A stretch of DNA of 64,000 bases, taken from NCBI GenBank assembly GCA_018105865.1, contig CM030859.1, positions 7,048,443 to 7,112,442 of the forward strand. The letters run 5' to 3'. The stretch is from Metaphire vulgaris (taxonomy: Eukaryota > Annelida > Clitellata > Crassiclitellata > Megascolecidae). How positions within the stretch are numbered: the stretch's first letter is position 1; every line of letters begins with the position of its first letter. The position numbers were made by a program, and so were the translations under genes. This document shows, piece after piece, positions 46,282 to 55,654 of the stretch. The notes under the pieces are model-generated. The model was not told the origin of the DNA and did not search any database. It saw only the letters and a program-made list of their open reading frames with translations.

Positions 46282-46324
46282 CGTTTATTTATAGACGCAT
46301 CCGTATCAAAGACGATGAGCGTCT
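46282..46324 (-). other. 3' terminal hairpin of the I-group element
   Basis: On the element strand AGACGC and GCGTCT flank a loop of about 20 nt, 20-60 nt from the 3' end. Such 3' structures are recognised by the RT of some non-LTR elements. A near copy is at 29580-29622. Confidence 0.5.
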
Positions 46325-46721
46325 GCTAAACTATGTACAGTTCCACAGGTTTAGGACCCGGGTTACTAAGAATATACACACAGTATTAATATTTACAGAG
46401 TTCGACTATTTACAAGTGTCCGGGGTTGGGAGGCGTCACAGGTGATGCCGCGAGCCGGCTACCCAACCTAAAAACCTGCGTACAGGAAGTAGGAGGTAGG
46501 TTTACCCAATGCTCTGACCAGCGAAAGGAGTTGTCTCTCCCCCCGTGACGCATTTAATCTAGGGGCATACAGTTCGAAATTCTTTCGTCTTCATTTCGTT
46601 GATGTTTTCCTTCTTCTTTCTTCTCGCAGATCTTTCTTCTTTGCCTTTTCCTGGTGTTGTTTCTCTTCTCCGGATTGCTCGTCAGATGTTGTTGACGGTC
46701 GTCTTCTTTCTCTCGTTTGAC

Positions 46722-46920
46722 GGTACGAGAGCCACCGTGGACACTGGGCGCCCTCTCGTTTAACGGTACGAGAGCCACCGTGGACACTGGGCACCCTCTC
46801 GTTTAACGGTACGAGAGCCACCGTGGACACTGGGCACTCTCTCGTTTAACGGTACGAGAGCCACCGTGGACACTGGGCACTCTCTCGTTTATCGGCACGA
46901 GAGCCACCGTGCATGGTCAA
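46722..46920 (-). repeat. 43-bp tandem repeat in 3' UTR, about five copies
   Basis: GGTACGAGAGCCACCGTGG recurs exactly every 43 bp (46722, 46765, 46808, 46851, 46894 with one change). It lies just after the ORF2 stop. Confidence 0.95.
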
Positions 46921-46940
46921 CTGGGCAAGTGTCTTTCAAC

Positions 46941-49900
46941 TTACAGGCGCCTTTTAGACTCGTCTACGTAACGGTAGACGGCGTCTATGCAACACGGGTT
47001 GCTCAGCATCGTTCGTAAGTTGAAGTCGAGATCCAACGTTCGACAGATTGACTCCAGACGGTTTCGCAGAACCTGCTGTACCGGACATTCCAACAGGTAA
47101 TGGTCGACCGTCTCTGGCACCCCACAGTCTTCACACATGCCATCATCATGACAGCCTATCTTGCGCAGACAGGCGTTCAGACGGCAGTGACCGAATCTCA
47201 GTCTGCTGACGCAAACTTCTTTTCGCCGTTGGCTGTCACTGTACTTGCATCGGAGGCCGACGGTCGGCTCGATGCCTCTGTAATGAGCGCCTGTGGGAGA
47301 CGCATCCCACAGCTTTTGCCACTCGCTTACAAAGTGGGCCCTGTACCGTTCCTGCATGTCCCTGTACTCGACGGCGAGTGCCAGGTCGACGCATGGATTA
47401 CTGAGGGCCCGACGACAGAGCTCGTCGGCCGCCTCGTTTCCGTCCACACCCGAGTGACCCGGGATCCAGGTCAGGACCGTCGGAGTCACCGGGTGCCTGC
47501 TTCTGTCGTCCTCGTAGACCGCCAGCAGTCGCTGCAGCAGCATCGGTCTGCGCTGAGACCTCTGCTGCACGATGGACTGCAGCACCGCCAGACAGTCGCT
47601 GAAGACGACGACTGCAGTGTGATGCTTCTCTATGACCCATTCGAGGGCTTTCAAGATAGCCATCATCTCCGCTGCGTAAGCGGTCGTTCCATCGGTCAGA
47701 CGGTGTGCCTCATGGTAGCCCAGCGAAGGCACATAGAAGCAGCAACTCGCTCTGCCATCGTCGGTACAGGACCCATCAGTGTAGATCCAGATTCTGTCGT
47801 TGTACTGAATTGAGTACTCCTGCACAGTTTGCTGGACCGGCTGGCTCCCTCTGTGTCCGATTTGACCTTGCAGTCCCACGTCCACCTCGGGCGGTCGAAT
47901 CCTCCAAGGCGGTCGCGGGGCTACTATCGTTGGCTCAACGATCGCTGCACCGATAGCGGTATCGATGCGTGCTACCTTCATCGTCAGAAGCTCCTCGCCT
48001 TCTCGCGGCCGGCTGTGCCGTCCGGCCGCCCTCAGAATGGACTGGGTAGGATGGTCCGGTATAGACCTGACCTTGGCCGTGTACTCCATCAGAATCAGAT
48101 GGCGCCTTAGCGACAGCGGCATCTCACCGCAATCGACCTGCAGTGAGTTGACCGCCGTGCCAGACATGGACCCGGTGCAGATAGCAAGGGCTTTCGACTG
48201 AATGCGATCCAGCTTGGCCCTCGCCGTCTGCGGCGCGGCGTCGAACGCCACGCATCCGTAGTCCAGCACCGACCGTATCAGTGCTCGATATACCATGAGC
48301 AACGTTGCCTTGGACGCACCCCAGTCCGATCCTGAGATCGCTCTCAATAGGTTCAGGCGAGGTTTGCATCGTTCAACAATGTAGTCCACATGATCTGTCC
48401 ACTTCAGCTTTCGATCAAAGATGACACCGAGGAATTTAACGGTACGCTGGTACTCAAGACGGCTCTTTCCCAGCATTAAAGGGTAGTGACAATCGCCGTC
48501 CGGCATCCAGCGGTGGAAGCGGACGGCGACAGTCTTAGAAACTGACACCTTGAAGCCCCAGTCGTCCAGGAAGCGTTTCACTTTGTCCAAATATTCCTGA
48601 ATCAGACGATGATTCACGTCAGGACACGGACCCGATCTCCAGATAGCACTGTCATCGGCAAACAGCGATAGCTGCACACCGTTCGTTGGGTCTGGGATGT
48701 CGTTCAACAGGATGATAAAGAGAATCGGGCTGATGACACTGCCTTGCGGCGACCCATTATCAAGCCTGTAGACGTCCGACAGTGAGCAACCTACCCGGAC
48801 TCTGATAGTCCTGTCAGTGAGGAAGCTACGAATCCAGTCGAACATACGACCTCGTACGCCCATGGTGTTTAGCTTATGGAGCAGGCCGTCGACCCACATG
48901 AGATCAAACGCCTTTTCCAGGTCTATGAAGACTCCGAGAGTACTCCCTTTCCGACTCGCTGACAGAGCCCTGTGTATGTCGTCCTGGAGACGGATTATCT
49001 GATCTTGGCAACTTCGGAGCTTGCGGAAGCCCGATTGAAACTTGTTAAACATCGAATTTTCTTCCATCAGCCAGACCAGCCTGTCAGTCACCAGTCTCTC
49101 CATCAGCTTGCAGAGAACCGAGGTCAATGCAATCGGTCGGTAAGAGCCGGCCTCGGACGCAGGCTTGTCTGGCTTCAGGATTGGTACGATCAGAGAGCTC
49201 TTCCATGCGGATGGGAGAACTCCTGTCGTCCAGATCATGTTAAACAGCTTCAGTAACGCATCCAGACTGGGTCTCGGTAACTTTGATATCATCTCGTACG
49301 AGATGCCGTCTTCGCCAGGACTCGAGTTCTTCTTACAATGTAACACGGCCGTCCGCAACGAGTGCAGACTGAACTCCTCATCCACAGGGTCACCGTCATC
49401 AGGAGGACGCCGGCCCCCACGGAGTTCGTCGCTGTGCATCCGCTCAAATTCGGACTTTCTTACTTGGAATTCAGGTGACAAGTTCTGATTGCTACTGACG
49501 CTGGCGAAGCTCTGTGCGAAGAGCTCCGCCTTGCTCTGGTTATCCCTGCAGAGCGTGGCATCCGCGGTCTTCAGCGTCGGTATAGCATGTCTCGAAGAGA
49601 CACCAGACATCCGTCTAACCGTCTTCCAAACCTGTCCGAGTTTTGTACGCTCGTTCAGGCCGGCACAGTACTCCCTCCAGTGGTTACGCTGCGCGTCTCT
49701 GATAGTTTTCTGGGCTACACCTTTCAGCCGACGGTACTCCGAGGCATCCGCATGATCTTTGGTTCGCATCATACGGGTTTTGGCCTTGTTACGGGCCGCC
49801 ACTGCCTCACTGCAGCTGTCGCTCCAGTACGGGACGTCACGAGGCCGACTGCGTGGCTTCGACTTTGGAATGCATTCCTCCGCCACCGAAAGCAGGGCGC

Positions 49901-50696
49901 CCACGAACTCTCTGTGACTTGTCTCGACCTCGCCCACGATAAGGTCGGCAGTGACTCTGGCTAGACACCCGGCTTTGAAGGCGCCCCAATCGGCCCGTTT
50001 ATAGAGCCATCTGGGTTGATGCACCTCCTCCACCAAAGTGCTTTCGCCAACGGTAACAACGATCGGAAAATGGTCACTGCCCATTGGGTCATCCAATACC
50101 ATCCAGTCACATTTTCTAGCCAATGGCCGCGATGCCATTGCCAGATCCAGATGAGAGCGTGAGCCGTCCCGCTTAAGGCGCGTGCCGACACCGGTATTCA
50201 ACGCAACAAACGACTGCGATTCCATTGCCTCTTCCAGCAGCCGGCCTCTTCTGTCCGTATCACTGGCACCAAAGAGCGTGCTACGAGCGTTGAAGTCTCC
50301 GACCACAATCGCCCGGCGATTGCAGAAGAGTTGGGGAAAAGTGTCTTTGTCCACCGCCTGTCCCGGTGGAAAATAAACGTTAACAATCGTCAGATCTCCT
50401 GCAGCGGTCGACAGAGAGATCGTGAGCGATTCTGGCACATCAGTCCGCCCCAAGACTGAATAAGACACTCCGTCACGAATCAAGGTTGCTACCCCTCCTC
50501 CTCTGCTCTCGCCGGACGACCGGTCGTGTCGTTCACAGCTGTACCCTTCAACGGTGAAGGAGCGCTCACGAGTAAGCCAGGTTTCCTGAATACAGATCAC
50601 ATCAGGCTTTCTGACCATACCAGCCAGTGCATGCACCAGCTCGCCCTTCCGGGCTGATATCCGTGCGACATTCCACTGTAGGATTTGACAATCCAT
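46941..50696 (-). CDS. ORF2 of I-group retrotransposon: endonuclease-RT-RNase H
   Basis: 1251 residues from MDCQILQWNV (ATG 50694-50696). This start is chosen because it follows the ORF1 stop by one base (TAA-A-ATG), a termination-reinitiation arrangement; an in-frame ATG at 50795 would overlap ORF1. Domains: APE-type endonuclease about 1-216 (QET near 37, GDFNA 133-137, SDHFP 207-211), reverse transcriptase about 490-760 (FIDLEKAFD near 590, GSPQGS near 648, FADD 679-682), RNase H about 968-1100 with the full catalytic set D974, E1010, D1034, D1085, and a C-terminal C-x2-C...H...C knuckle. It nicks target DNA, reverse-transcribes the element RNA at the nick and degrades the RNA strand. No stops or frameshifts seen. 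Confidence 0.95.
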   Translation of the reverse strand: MDCQILQWNVARISARKGELVHALAGMVRKPDVICIQETWLTRERSFTVEGYSCERHDRSSGESRGGGVATLIRDGVSYSVLGRTDVPESLTISLSTAAGDLTIVNVYFPPGQAVDKDTFPQLFCNRRAIVVGDFNARSTLFGASDTDRRGRLLEEAMESQSFVALNTGVGTRLKRDGSRSHLDLAMASRPLARKCDWMVLDDPMGSDHFPIVVTVGESTLVEEVHQPRWLYKRADWGAFKAGCLARVTADLIVGEVETSHREFVGALLSVAEECIPKSKPRSRPRDVPYWSDSCSEAVAARNKAKTRMMRTKDHADASEYRRLKGVAQKTIRDAQRNHWREYCAGLNERTKLGQVWKTVRRMSGVSSRHAIPTLKTADATLCRDNQSKAELFAQSFASVSSNQNLSPEFQVRKSEFERMHSDELRGGRRPPDDGDPVDEEFSLHSLRTAVLHCKKNSSPGEDGISYEMISKLPRPSLDALLKLFNMIWTTGVLPSAWKSSLIVPILKPDKPASEAGSYRPIALTSVLCKLMERLVTDRLVWLMEENSMFNKFQSGFRKLRSCQDQIIRLQDDIHRALSASRKGSTLGVFIDLEKAFDLMWVDGLLHKLNTMGVRGRMFDWIRSFLTDRTIRVRVGCSLSDVYRLDNGSPQGSVISPILFIILLNDIPDPTNGVQLSLFADDSAIWRSGPCPDVNHRLIQEYLDKVKRFLDDWGFKVSVSKTVAVRFHRWMPDGDCHYPLMLGKSRLEYQRTVKFLGVIFDRKLKWTDHVDYIVERCKPRLNLLRAISGSDWGASKATLLMVYRALIRSVLDYGCVAFDAAPQTARAKLDRIQSKALAICTGSMSGTAVNSLQVDCGEMPLSLRRHLILMEYTAKVRSIPDHPTQSILRAAGRHSRPREGEELLTMKVARIDTAIGAAIVEPTIVAPRPPWRIRPPEVDVGLQGQIGHRGSQPVQQTVQEYSIQYNDRIWIYTDGSCTDDGRASCCFYVPSLGYHEAHRLTDGTTAYAAEMMAILKALEWVIEKHHTAVVVFSDCLAVLQSIVQQRSQRRPMLLQRLLAVYEDDRSRHPVTPTVLTWIPGHSGVDGNEAADELCRRALSNPCVDLALAVEYRDMQERYRAHFVSEWQKLWDASPTGAHYRGIEPTVGLRCKYSDSQRRKEVCVSRLRFGHCRLNACLRKIGCHDDGMCEDCGVPETVDHYLLECPVQQVLRNRLESICRTLDLDFNLRTMLSNPCCIDAVYRYVDESKRRL

Positions 50697-50697
50697 T

Positions 50698-52116
50698 TTA
50701 GCAGCTAACTGATTCTGACCCTGGTGCTCGGGCACCTTCGCGACCGTGATCCATGATAGTCTTGAGAACGTCTTCGAACGGAAGACCGAATTCAAGGCCG
50801 ATCATTTTCGTGAACGCCATATGCACGTCCGCGATGGCATCTTTGCCTTTGCCGGCCAGCAGCTGAGGCACAAGAGTGCTCTCAACATAGCTGAGCAGCT
50901 TCAGCATCGCCTGTATCATGGCGCGCACGGGCGCAACCATATCTGGTCCAGACTGGGTCGCCGGAGTGGTCTGTATCTCCGGTGCCACAGCTTCGCCACC
51001 AGTGCGACTGGCAGCTAGGCTCGGCGCAGAGTCAGTGACCGCCTTTTGAGCCGCGGGGCCCTTTCTTAGCACGGTCATTGAGCCTGTTCTTTGGGGTAAT
51101 GCCACAGCGACCGCCGTCCCCCGCGCGGGGGCAGTCTCTTGCACGGCCGCAGCGTTTTGCCCCGGGTTTTCCTGAGCAGAGGCTTTCGCCTCTCTCCGCA
51201 CAGCCTTTAACGCCTGTGCGTACGTTTTCCCAGACACTGCTGCTTTCGAAGCAGCTTGCTTTGCCTCTGCGTAAGCAGGGCAGTTTACGTCGAACGTGGT
51301 GTGCTCGCCGCCACACCGTGCACACTTTGGCGACTGAATCTTGTCGCACTCCGTATGTTTGTGCTCGCCTGCGCAGAACGAGCATTTCTGCCCCTTCTGG
51401 CAGTGAGCAGCCACATGGCCGAAGCCCAAGCACTTGTAGCACCTCGTGGGAGGTGCTACGTAGTCACGTACCTTGTACCGACAGAATCCGATCGGGACTC
51501 TGTTCGGCACCTCAGTTCCGATCGGGAACTCGATCAAAACGGCGGTAGTTTTGACCTGGACACCGTCGCTCTTTTTCAAGAGACGCCTCACAGCTACGAC
51601 AGTGGTCGAGGCCGTTATTTCGTCCTTGATGTCTTGTTCGTCGATGTCCACGGGGACACCGACGATGATTTTTCTTATCGTCTTGCGCGTGGTCTGAGCA
51701 CGCTCTCTCACAAGACTTCTTGGCTCGCTTACACGAACGGTGTAAGGGCCAATCTGGGTCATTGCCAGAAGACGGGTCTTCTGCTCCACGTTGCTCGAGA
51801 CAACGCGGAGAAAGTTACCACTCGGGCGAAGGCCAGAGCACCCCACGGTGTTGGCCAACTCTCGTTTAACAACGATTGAGTTTATCTTGTTGATCTGATG
51901 ACCAACAAACTCAATGAAGACCACGTTCTCCATCGGCTGTCGTGGAGAAACCTCCTGCTGCGCTGGAGTCTGAGCCGACGGACTCCCCGCCTCCTTCTGC
52001 ATTTTCGTCTTTCGCCGGACTTCGGTGAAAGGCTCCATCCCGATTTCAGACCCCTCGTCTGAACTGGTGCGGATTCTCTTCTTCGCGGCGGCAGTGAGGC
52101 TCAAGTCCTCCGCCAT
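50698..52116 (-). CDS. ORF1 of I-group retrotransposon: gag-like nucleic-acid-binding protein
   Basis: 472 residues. The N-terminal region is charged with a bipartite basic stretch; the middle (about 60-220) resembles the RRM-like region of I/Jockey ORF1 proteins. Three CCHC knuckles follow: CYKCLGFGHVAAHC (226-239), CSFCAGEHKHTEC (245-257) and CARCGGEHTTFDVNC (265-279). The C-terminal part is Ala-rich with a predicted helical end. These proteins coat the element RNA in the ribonucleoprotein. The frame is intact and ends one base before the ORF2 start. Confidence 0.9.
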   Translation of the reverse strand: MAEDLSLTAAAKKRIRTSSDEGSEIGMEPFTEVRRKTKMQKEAGSPSAQTPAQQEVSPRQPMENVVFIEFVGHQINKINSIVVKRELANTVGCSGLRPSGNFLRVVSSNVEQKTRLLAMTQIGPYTVRVSEPRSLVRERAQTTRKTIRKIIVGVPVDIDEQDIKDEITASTTVVAVRRLLKKSDGVQVKTTAVLIEFPIGTEVPNRVPIGFCRYKVRDYVAPPTRCYKCLGFGHVAAHCQKGQKCSFCAGEHKHTECDKIQSPKCARCGGEHTTFDVNCPAYAEAKQAASKAAVSGKTYAQALKAVRREAKASAQENPGQNAAAVQETAPARGTAVAVALPQRTGSMTVLRKGPAAQKAVTDSAPSLAASRTGGEAVAPEIQTTPATQSGPDMVAPVRAMIQAMLKLLSYVESTLVPQLLAGKGKDAIADVHMAFTKMIGLEFGLPFEDVLKTIMDHGREGARAPGSESVSC

Positions 52117-52403
52117 GTCCGCTTCTCAACGAGATCTAAAATAAAATAAGACAACCAAAATAAGCAATTAAAAATTAATACAGGTGATAACCTGCTGACA
52201 CAGGTAAAGCAAAGATCACGTGCTCTTGAGAAGAACACGGGAACCTATGCAAACACAGCTGGGCAAGCAAATCGTCGTTCGCAAATTCCAAAGATCACGC
52301 GTTCTGAAAAGAACACGTGCATCCACGTAAACAAGGCTGAGTAAACACAGCGCTCGGAGAAGACACGTCAACTCTCGTCGACGTCCAAAAAACCTTTTTC
52401 GAG
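52117..52403 (-). other. 5' UTR of the I-group element
   Basis: 287 bp with two loosely repeated segments (AAGATCACGYG followed by a TCTTGAGAAGAACACG-type run). Internal promoters of I-type elements lie in this region, but no specific signal could be fixed. Confidence 0.5.
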
Positions 52404-52415
52404 CTAAAGAACTGA

Positions 52416-53184
52416 GCGCGTTCTCGTGTTTATATAGCCTCTGGAACAGAGCAGCAGAGGAAGGGGAGGCTCCAGCCAATGAGAAAGCGACAGTGATCGG
52501 AGGTAAGGACCTTGCCCAATGGGAGCCAAGGTCTAAAAATTTGGATCACGTGACCAAGGAACGGAGCGTTCTGATTGGCCATAATGCTAAATGTCCATTG
52601 ACATTTCAATAACAAATATCTAAATAATTAATGCGAAATGAATCTTAAATATAACAAAATCGGAGTCAGAAAGTCGTGGGCTTTCGACTGATAGTTTACA
52701 TGAGCCTTAACGTGGCCTAGAAGCCGCAATTCGAGAGATCGGATTTTAGCAAAACCACGTTAACACCGACGGCACAAATGTGGCCATAACTTAAATAATC
52801 GTCCTAAAAATCTTAATTACATATACGATTACATAATAATAAACCGTGCATTGTCCTATACGACTGGTTTTGTGCAAAAATATGTACATAGCGCACAAAA
52901 AGGGGGTATAGAAACGGCGCATGGCCATGAACAAAAATCGTTCAAAGCTCTCGAAATATGTGGTCCACAAGCTTCAAAGTCACTTTCGCTTGAGGGCAGA
53001 ATTATTTCTGATCGTATTTCAGGGATTTCATAGGCGGATGGCTAATATTTGTTCAAAAATGAGTGTTTTGAAATCGTAATGTATAAGAGCGTATCGGGAG
53101 AACCCCGTAGGAGCGGCCAAGAAAAACCGTAGATTAGCGTAGCCGCGTATATCAGCGAATACGAAAGAATGCAAATTCTCCACA
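52416..53184 (-). repeat. 3' LTR, proximal part (U3 side)
   Basis: Matches 56826-57598 with a few indels (one G at about 52508, three bases at about 52787). On the element strand it runs from TGTGGAGAATTTGC (53184) to the TATA region (about 52430). Confidence 0.92.
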
Positions 53185-53197
53185 ATGCCCCCGACTT
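53185..53197 (-). other. Polypurine tract of the LTR element
   Basis: On the element strand TCGGGGGCAT directly precedes the 3' LTR. It is a short purine run in the position used to prime plus-strand synthesis. Confidence 0.55.
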
Positions 53198-53311
53198 AGT
53201 ACTTCGAATGCCCTCATTCGAAACTATACAGCAAAAATCGAAGAATTATTAAACAACTTTGTTCTGAAATTACTTCAAAGCCTAAACTTCTGAAGATCTT
53301 TGCGTAGGAAG

Positions 53312-55504
53312 CTACCAACGCATTTTCCTCTTTTTCTTCCTATGAGGCTTCTGACGACTGGAAAAGACTTTAGCCTCTGTCGCATGTTCCGATTTCCGTT
53401 CGTCTGAATTCGTTTCAGTCAATTCAGGTTCTACGAATGTTTCGTCGGTGATAATGCTTCCTTTGACGGTCATCTTCTCTTCCATGAATTTCGTCCATTC
53501 ATCCATACTTCTCTTTTGAATCTCCATAAAATCTGACCATTCATCCATACTTGCCTGTTGAATCTCCATAAAATTTGAAACCAATGCTGACAATTCAACT
53601 ATCGCGTCGTCTTGTGTGTCTTCAAGTGAGTTCTGTTGTGTATTTAGAGGTACTTCTGGCGAGTTAAACTCTGCTTCTCCTGGCTGTTCCGGCTGATGGA
53701 CTTCAACCGTTACGAAATTTCCCTGAGCAGCATCTTCAATTTGAAAGCCTTGAACTTTCCCTGTGTCTTCGCCTTTGGGAGTGTCGAGTACCTTTGATTG
53801 CTCTACTTGGCAACCAACGCGAGAACTGACTTTCTCAGATTCTCCGTTAACCACTGCCGAGGCAACAACCTCCGACGAATGAGGAAACACCTCCACACGA
53901 TTTACTGCGACCACTCTATGACACCATTCTGCTCCATTTCGTTGAACTAACGGCAGTTGACTACGTCCCACGAACAGTTTACCTTGTTCTAACCTCAATC
54001 GGCAACTTGACAAGAATTTCATGCCGAACATCACTTCTTGAACCTCGTCTGACACAACAAATGTGATGAGCTTTTTACATCTACAGTTGAATTTCACCCT
54101 CGTTGTGACTTCATCCTTTACGAGAATTTCTTGACCGTTTGCTGCATATAACTTCTGCGAACAATTGGTTATTGGCAACCCTGAAGCTATAGATGCAGGC
54201 AATAAATTAACCTCTGATCCTGTATCAATCAAACCCCAACATTCGATACCGTTAATCACACAACGTGCGTACAATGAATGTGGATTTCTGGATCTGTTGG
54301 AAGGCGAAAACGCGACTGAATTTACTGACGTTGATCCACGATTTCCAACTCGCGGTTTCCTGCAATCCCGGCTTATGTGCCCTAAACATTGACAATTGTA
54401 ACAACGAATTGATCGCTGACCACTACCAGACGAACCTTTAATAGCTGGGCCCCCGACTTGCTCGTTTGCTACGGAGGTGACAAAATCGGCCCTTGGTCCT
54501 TCTTTGCTACTTCTTATTGAATGTGTATTCGTTCCACCGAATGTTTGCATTTGTAGCAGTCTATCTTCCACAGACTTTCTCCATCTTTCTTGCTCTTCCC
54601 GATGAGTACGGATAAAATCATCCAACTTAGCGTCCAACTGAGTCAACGGATCTTCTTGTCTCGTTGCTCGAACTAGTCGACGATGTTCGCGTCCGCGGAA
54701 TTCTGAAGAGTCGTGATCTCTTAACGACCTCTTATACGTCTCTAGTCGTACGGCGGTGCGGAACGTTTCGTCCAGCGATCTGGGCTCTCTCTCACGAACC
54801 TTAAGGGACAATTCGCTATCCATCATTGCGTCTAGAAAGGCGTCCCTAGCGATTGCCTCCGTGGTTTCGCTGGCAGGAGCCGGGTAGGCTAAGGTCACTA
54901 GACGTCGAATGTCATGCAGAAGATCTGCAAGGCTTTCACGGTCTCTTTGTCGTCGGCACCTTAACTGCGTGCGAAAAGTTTCGGCCTGAGACTCAAGTCC
55001 GTAGCGTTGGCGCAATCGTTGCGTGAGGTCCTCGTAAGTGTAATCCGCGCGAGAACCAAAATCCCAGAGGAGCTGGACTGCTGACTTTTCCAAGGAACAT
55101 TGGAGGAAGTCAGTCTTCTCCCTCATCGACCACTGATTGTGGTTCGCACAAACTTCGAATTGCTTCAGGAAAGATTCCAAGGAGCCTGTCCCGTCGAATT
55201 TTCCTGGCTTCATAAACTGCCTCCTGGCGGATGGACGGTTTCCAAACGGAGTGAGAGGAATCGCCTCCCTAGCGACGAGTTCCGGTCTCTCGTCGATGGG
55301 TTCGTCAAGTAACGACATCTCATCAGGTTGACGTCTACGACGGGCGTGATAGGACATCTCCAGCGCCGAGATTCGGTCGAGGGTAGGCGGTTCCGAGGCG
55401 AACGAAGACTTCGGAGGTTCCTCTTTGGCAGCTTGTTCCACGAACCAACCATCGTCGACGTCGAGCAAGTTGTAGCGATTGGACGGGCGTTCATCGGACT
55501 CCAT
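53312..55504 (-). CDS. Gag-protease polyprotein of the LTR retrotransposon
   Basis: 730 uninterrupted codons. Residues about 95-260 resemble a Ty3/gypsy-type capsid region (MKPGKFDGTGSLESFLKQF, then repeated R/L-rich helices). A coiled-coil-like stretch is near 285-320. A CCHC knuckle, CYNCQCLGHISRDC, lies at 368-381. Residues about 410-515 are a retropepsin-type aspartic protease with the active site LIDTGSEVNLL (D427) and a later FGMKFL turn. The C-terminal 215 residues are unusual: acidic, with repeated MDEW/FMEIQ segments (around 650-685) and a final Arg/Lys-rich tail. Capsid and processing functions are present but no RT or integrase, so reverse transcription and integration must come from another element. 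The frame fills the internal region, leaving only 127 bp before the 3' LTR. Confidence 0.9.
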   Translation of the reverse strand: MESDERPSNRYNLLDVDDGWFVEQAAKEEPPKSSFASEPPTLDRISALEMSYHARRRRQPDEMSLLDEPIDERPELVAREAIPLTPFGNRPSARRQFMKPGKFDGTGSLESFLKQFEVCANHNQWSMREKTDFLQCSLEKSAVQLLWDFGSRADYTYEDLTQRLRQRYGLESQAETFRTQLRCRRQRDRESLADLLHDIRRLVTLAYPAPASETTEAIARDAFLDAMMDSELSLKVREREPRSLDETFRTAVRLETYKRSLRDHDSSEFRGREHRRLVRATRQEDPLTQLDAKLDDFIRTHREEQERWRKSVEDRLLQMQTFGGTNTHSIRSSKEGPRADFVTSVANEQVGGPAIKGSSGSGQRSIRCYNCQCLGHISRDCRKPRVGNRGSTSVNSVAFSPSNRSRNPHSLYARCVINGIECWGLIDTGSEVNLLPASIASGLPITNCSQKLYAANGQEILVKDEVTTRVKFNCRCKKLITFVVSDEVQEVMFGMKFLSSCRLRLEQGKLFVGRSQLPLVQRNGAEWCHRVVAVNRVEVFPHSSEVVASAVVNGESEKVSSRVGCQVEQSKVLDTPKGEDTGKVQGFQIEDAAQGNFVTVEVHQPEQPGEAEFNSPEVPLNTQQNSLEDTQDDAIVELSALVSNFMEIQQASMDEWSDFMEIQKRSMDEWTKFMEEKMTVKGSIITDETFVEPELTETNSDERKSEHATEAKVFSSRQKPHRKKKRKMRW

Positions 55505-55634
55505 GTGAGTGGATAATTATTACGCAATGATAAGATTCAAAAATGCAATTTTAAGTATATAATGTGCGTATACACAACGGGATAACGCAACTGTGTCCTC
55601 AGATAACCATAATAAGTAACTCACAAGCCACGGA

Positions 55635-55651
55635 CCCCACTTCTGGTACCA
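55635..55651 (-). other. Primer-binding site, tRNA-Leu type
   Basis: On the element strand TGGTACCAGAAGTGGGG lies three bases after the 5' LTR. Its complement ends in TACCA and matches the 3' end of tRNA-Leu(UAA) as I know it. The spacing is right for a minus-strand primer site. Confidence 0.7.
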
Positions 55652-55654
55652 ATT

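Larger units (their letters stand above)
46265..52403 (-). mobile_element. Full-length I-group non-LTR retrotransposon (RNase H-bearing)
   Basis: A 6139-bp insertion inside the 3' LTR, with a perfect 12-bp target duplication CTAAAGAACTGA (46253-46264, 52404-52415). On the minus strand it has a 5' UTR (52403-52117), ORF1 (gag-like, three CCHC knuckles), ORF2 (endonuclease, RT, RNase H, C-terminal knuckle), a 3' UTR with a 43-bp tandem repeat and an A-rich 3' end (AAACAAAAAAACA). ORF1 and ORF2 are both uninterrupted, so this copy may be competent for retrotransposition. RNase H plus an APE-type endonuclease places it in the I/Nimb/LOA/Ingi group; the exact clade needs a tree. Confidence 0.93.

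Noticed and set aside
46941..50795. Upstream ATG at 50795 as ORF2 start
   Set aside because: The extra 33 residues overlap the end of ORF1 and precede the conserved endonuclease opening; the ATG at 50696 right after the ORF1 stop is the better start.
47100..51879. Plus-strand frames of up to 237 codons across the non-LTR element
   Set aside because: Antisense shadows of the intact GC-rich ORF1 and ORF2 on the minus strand.
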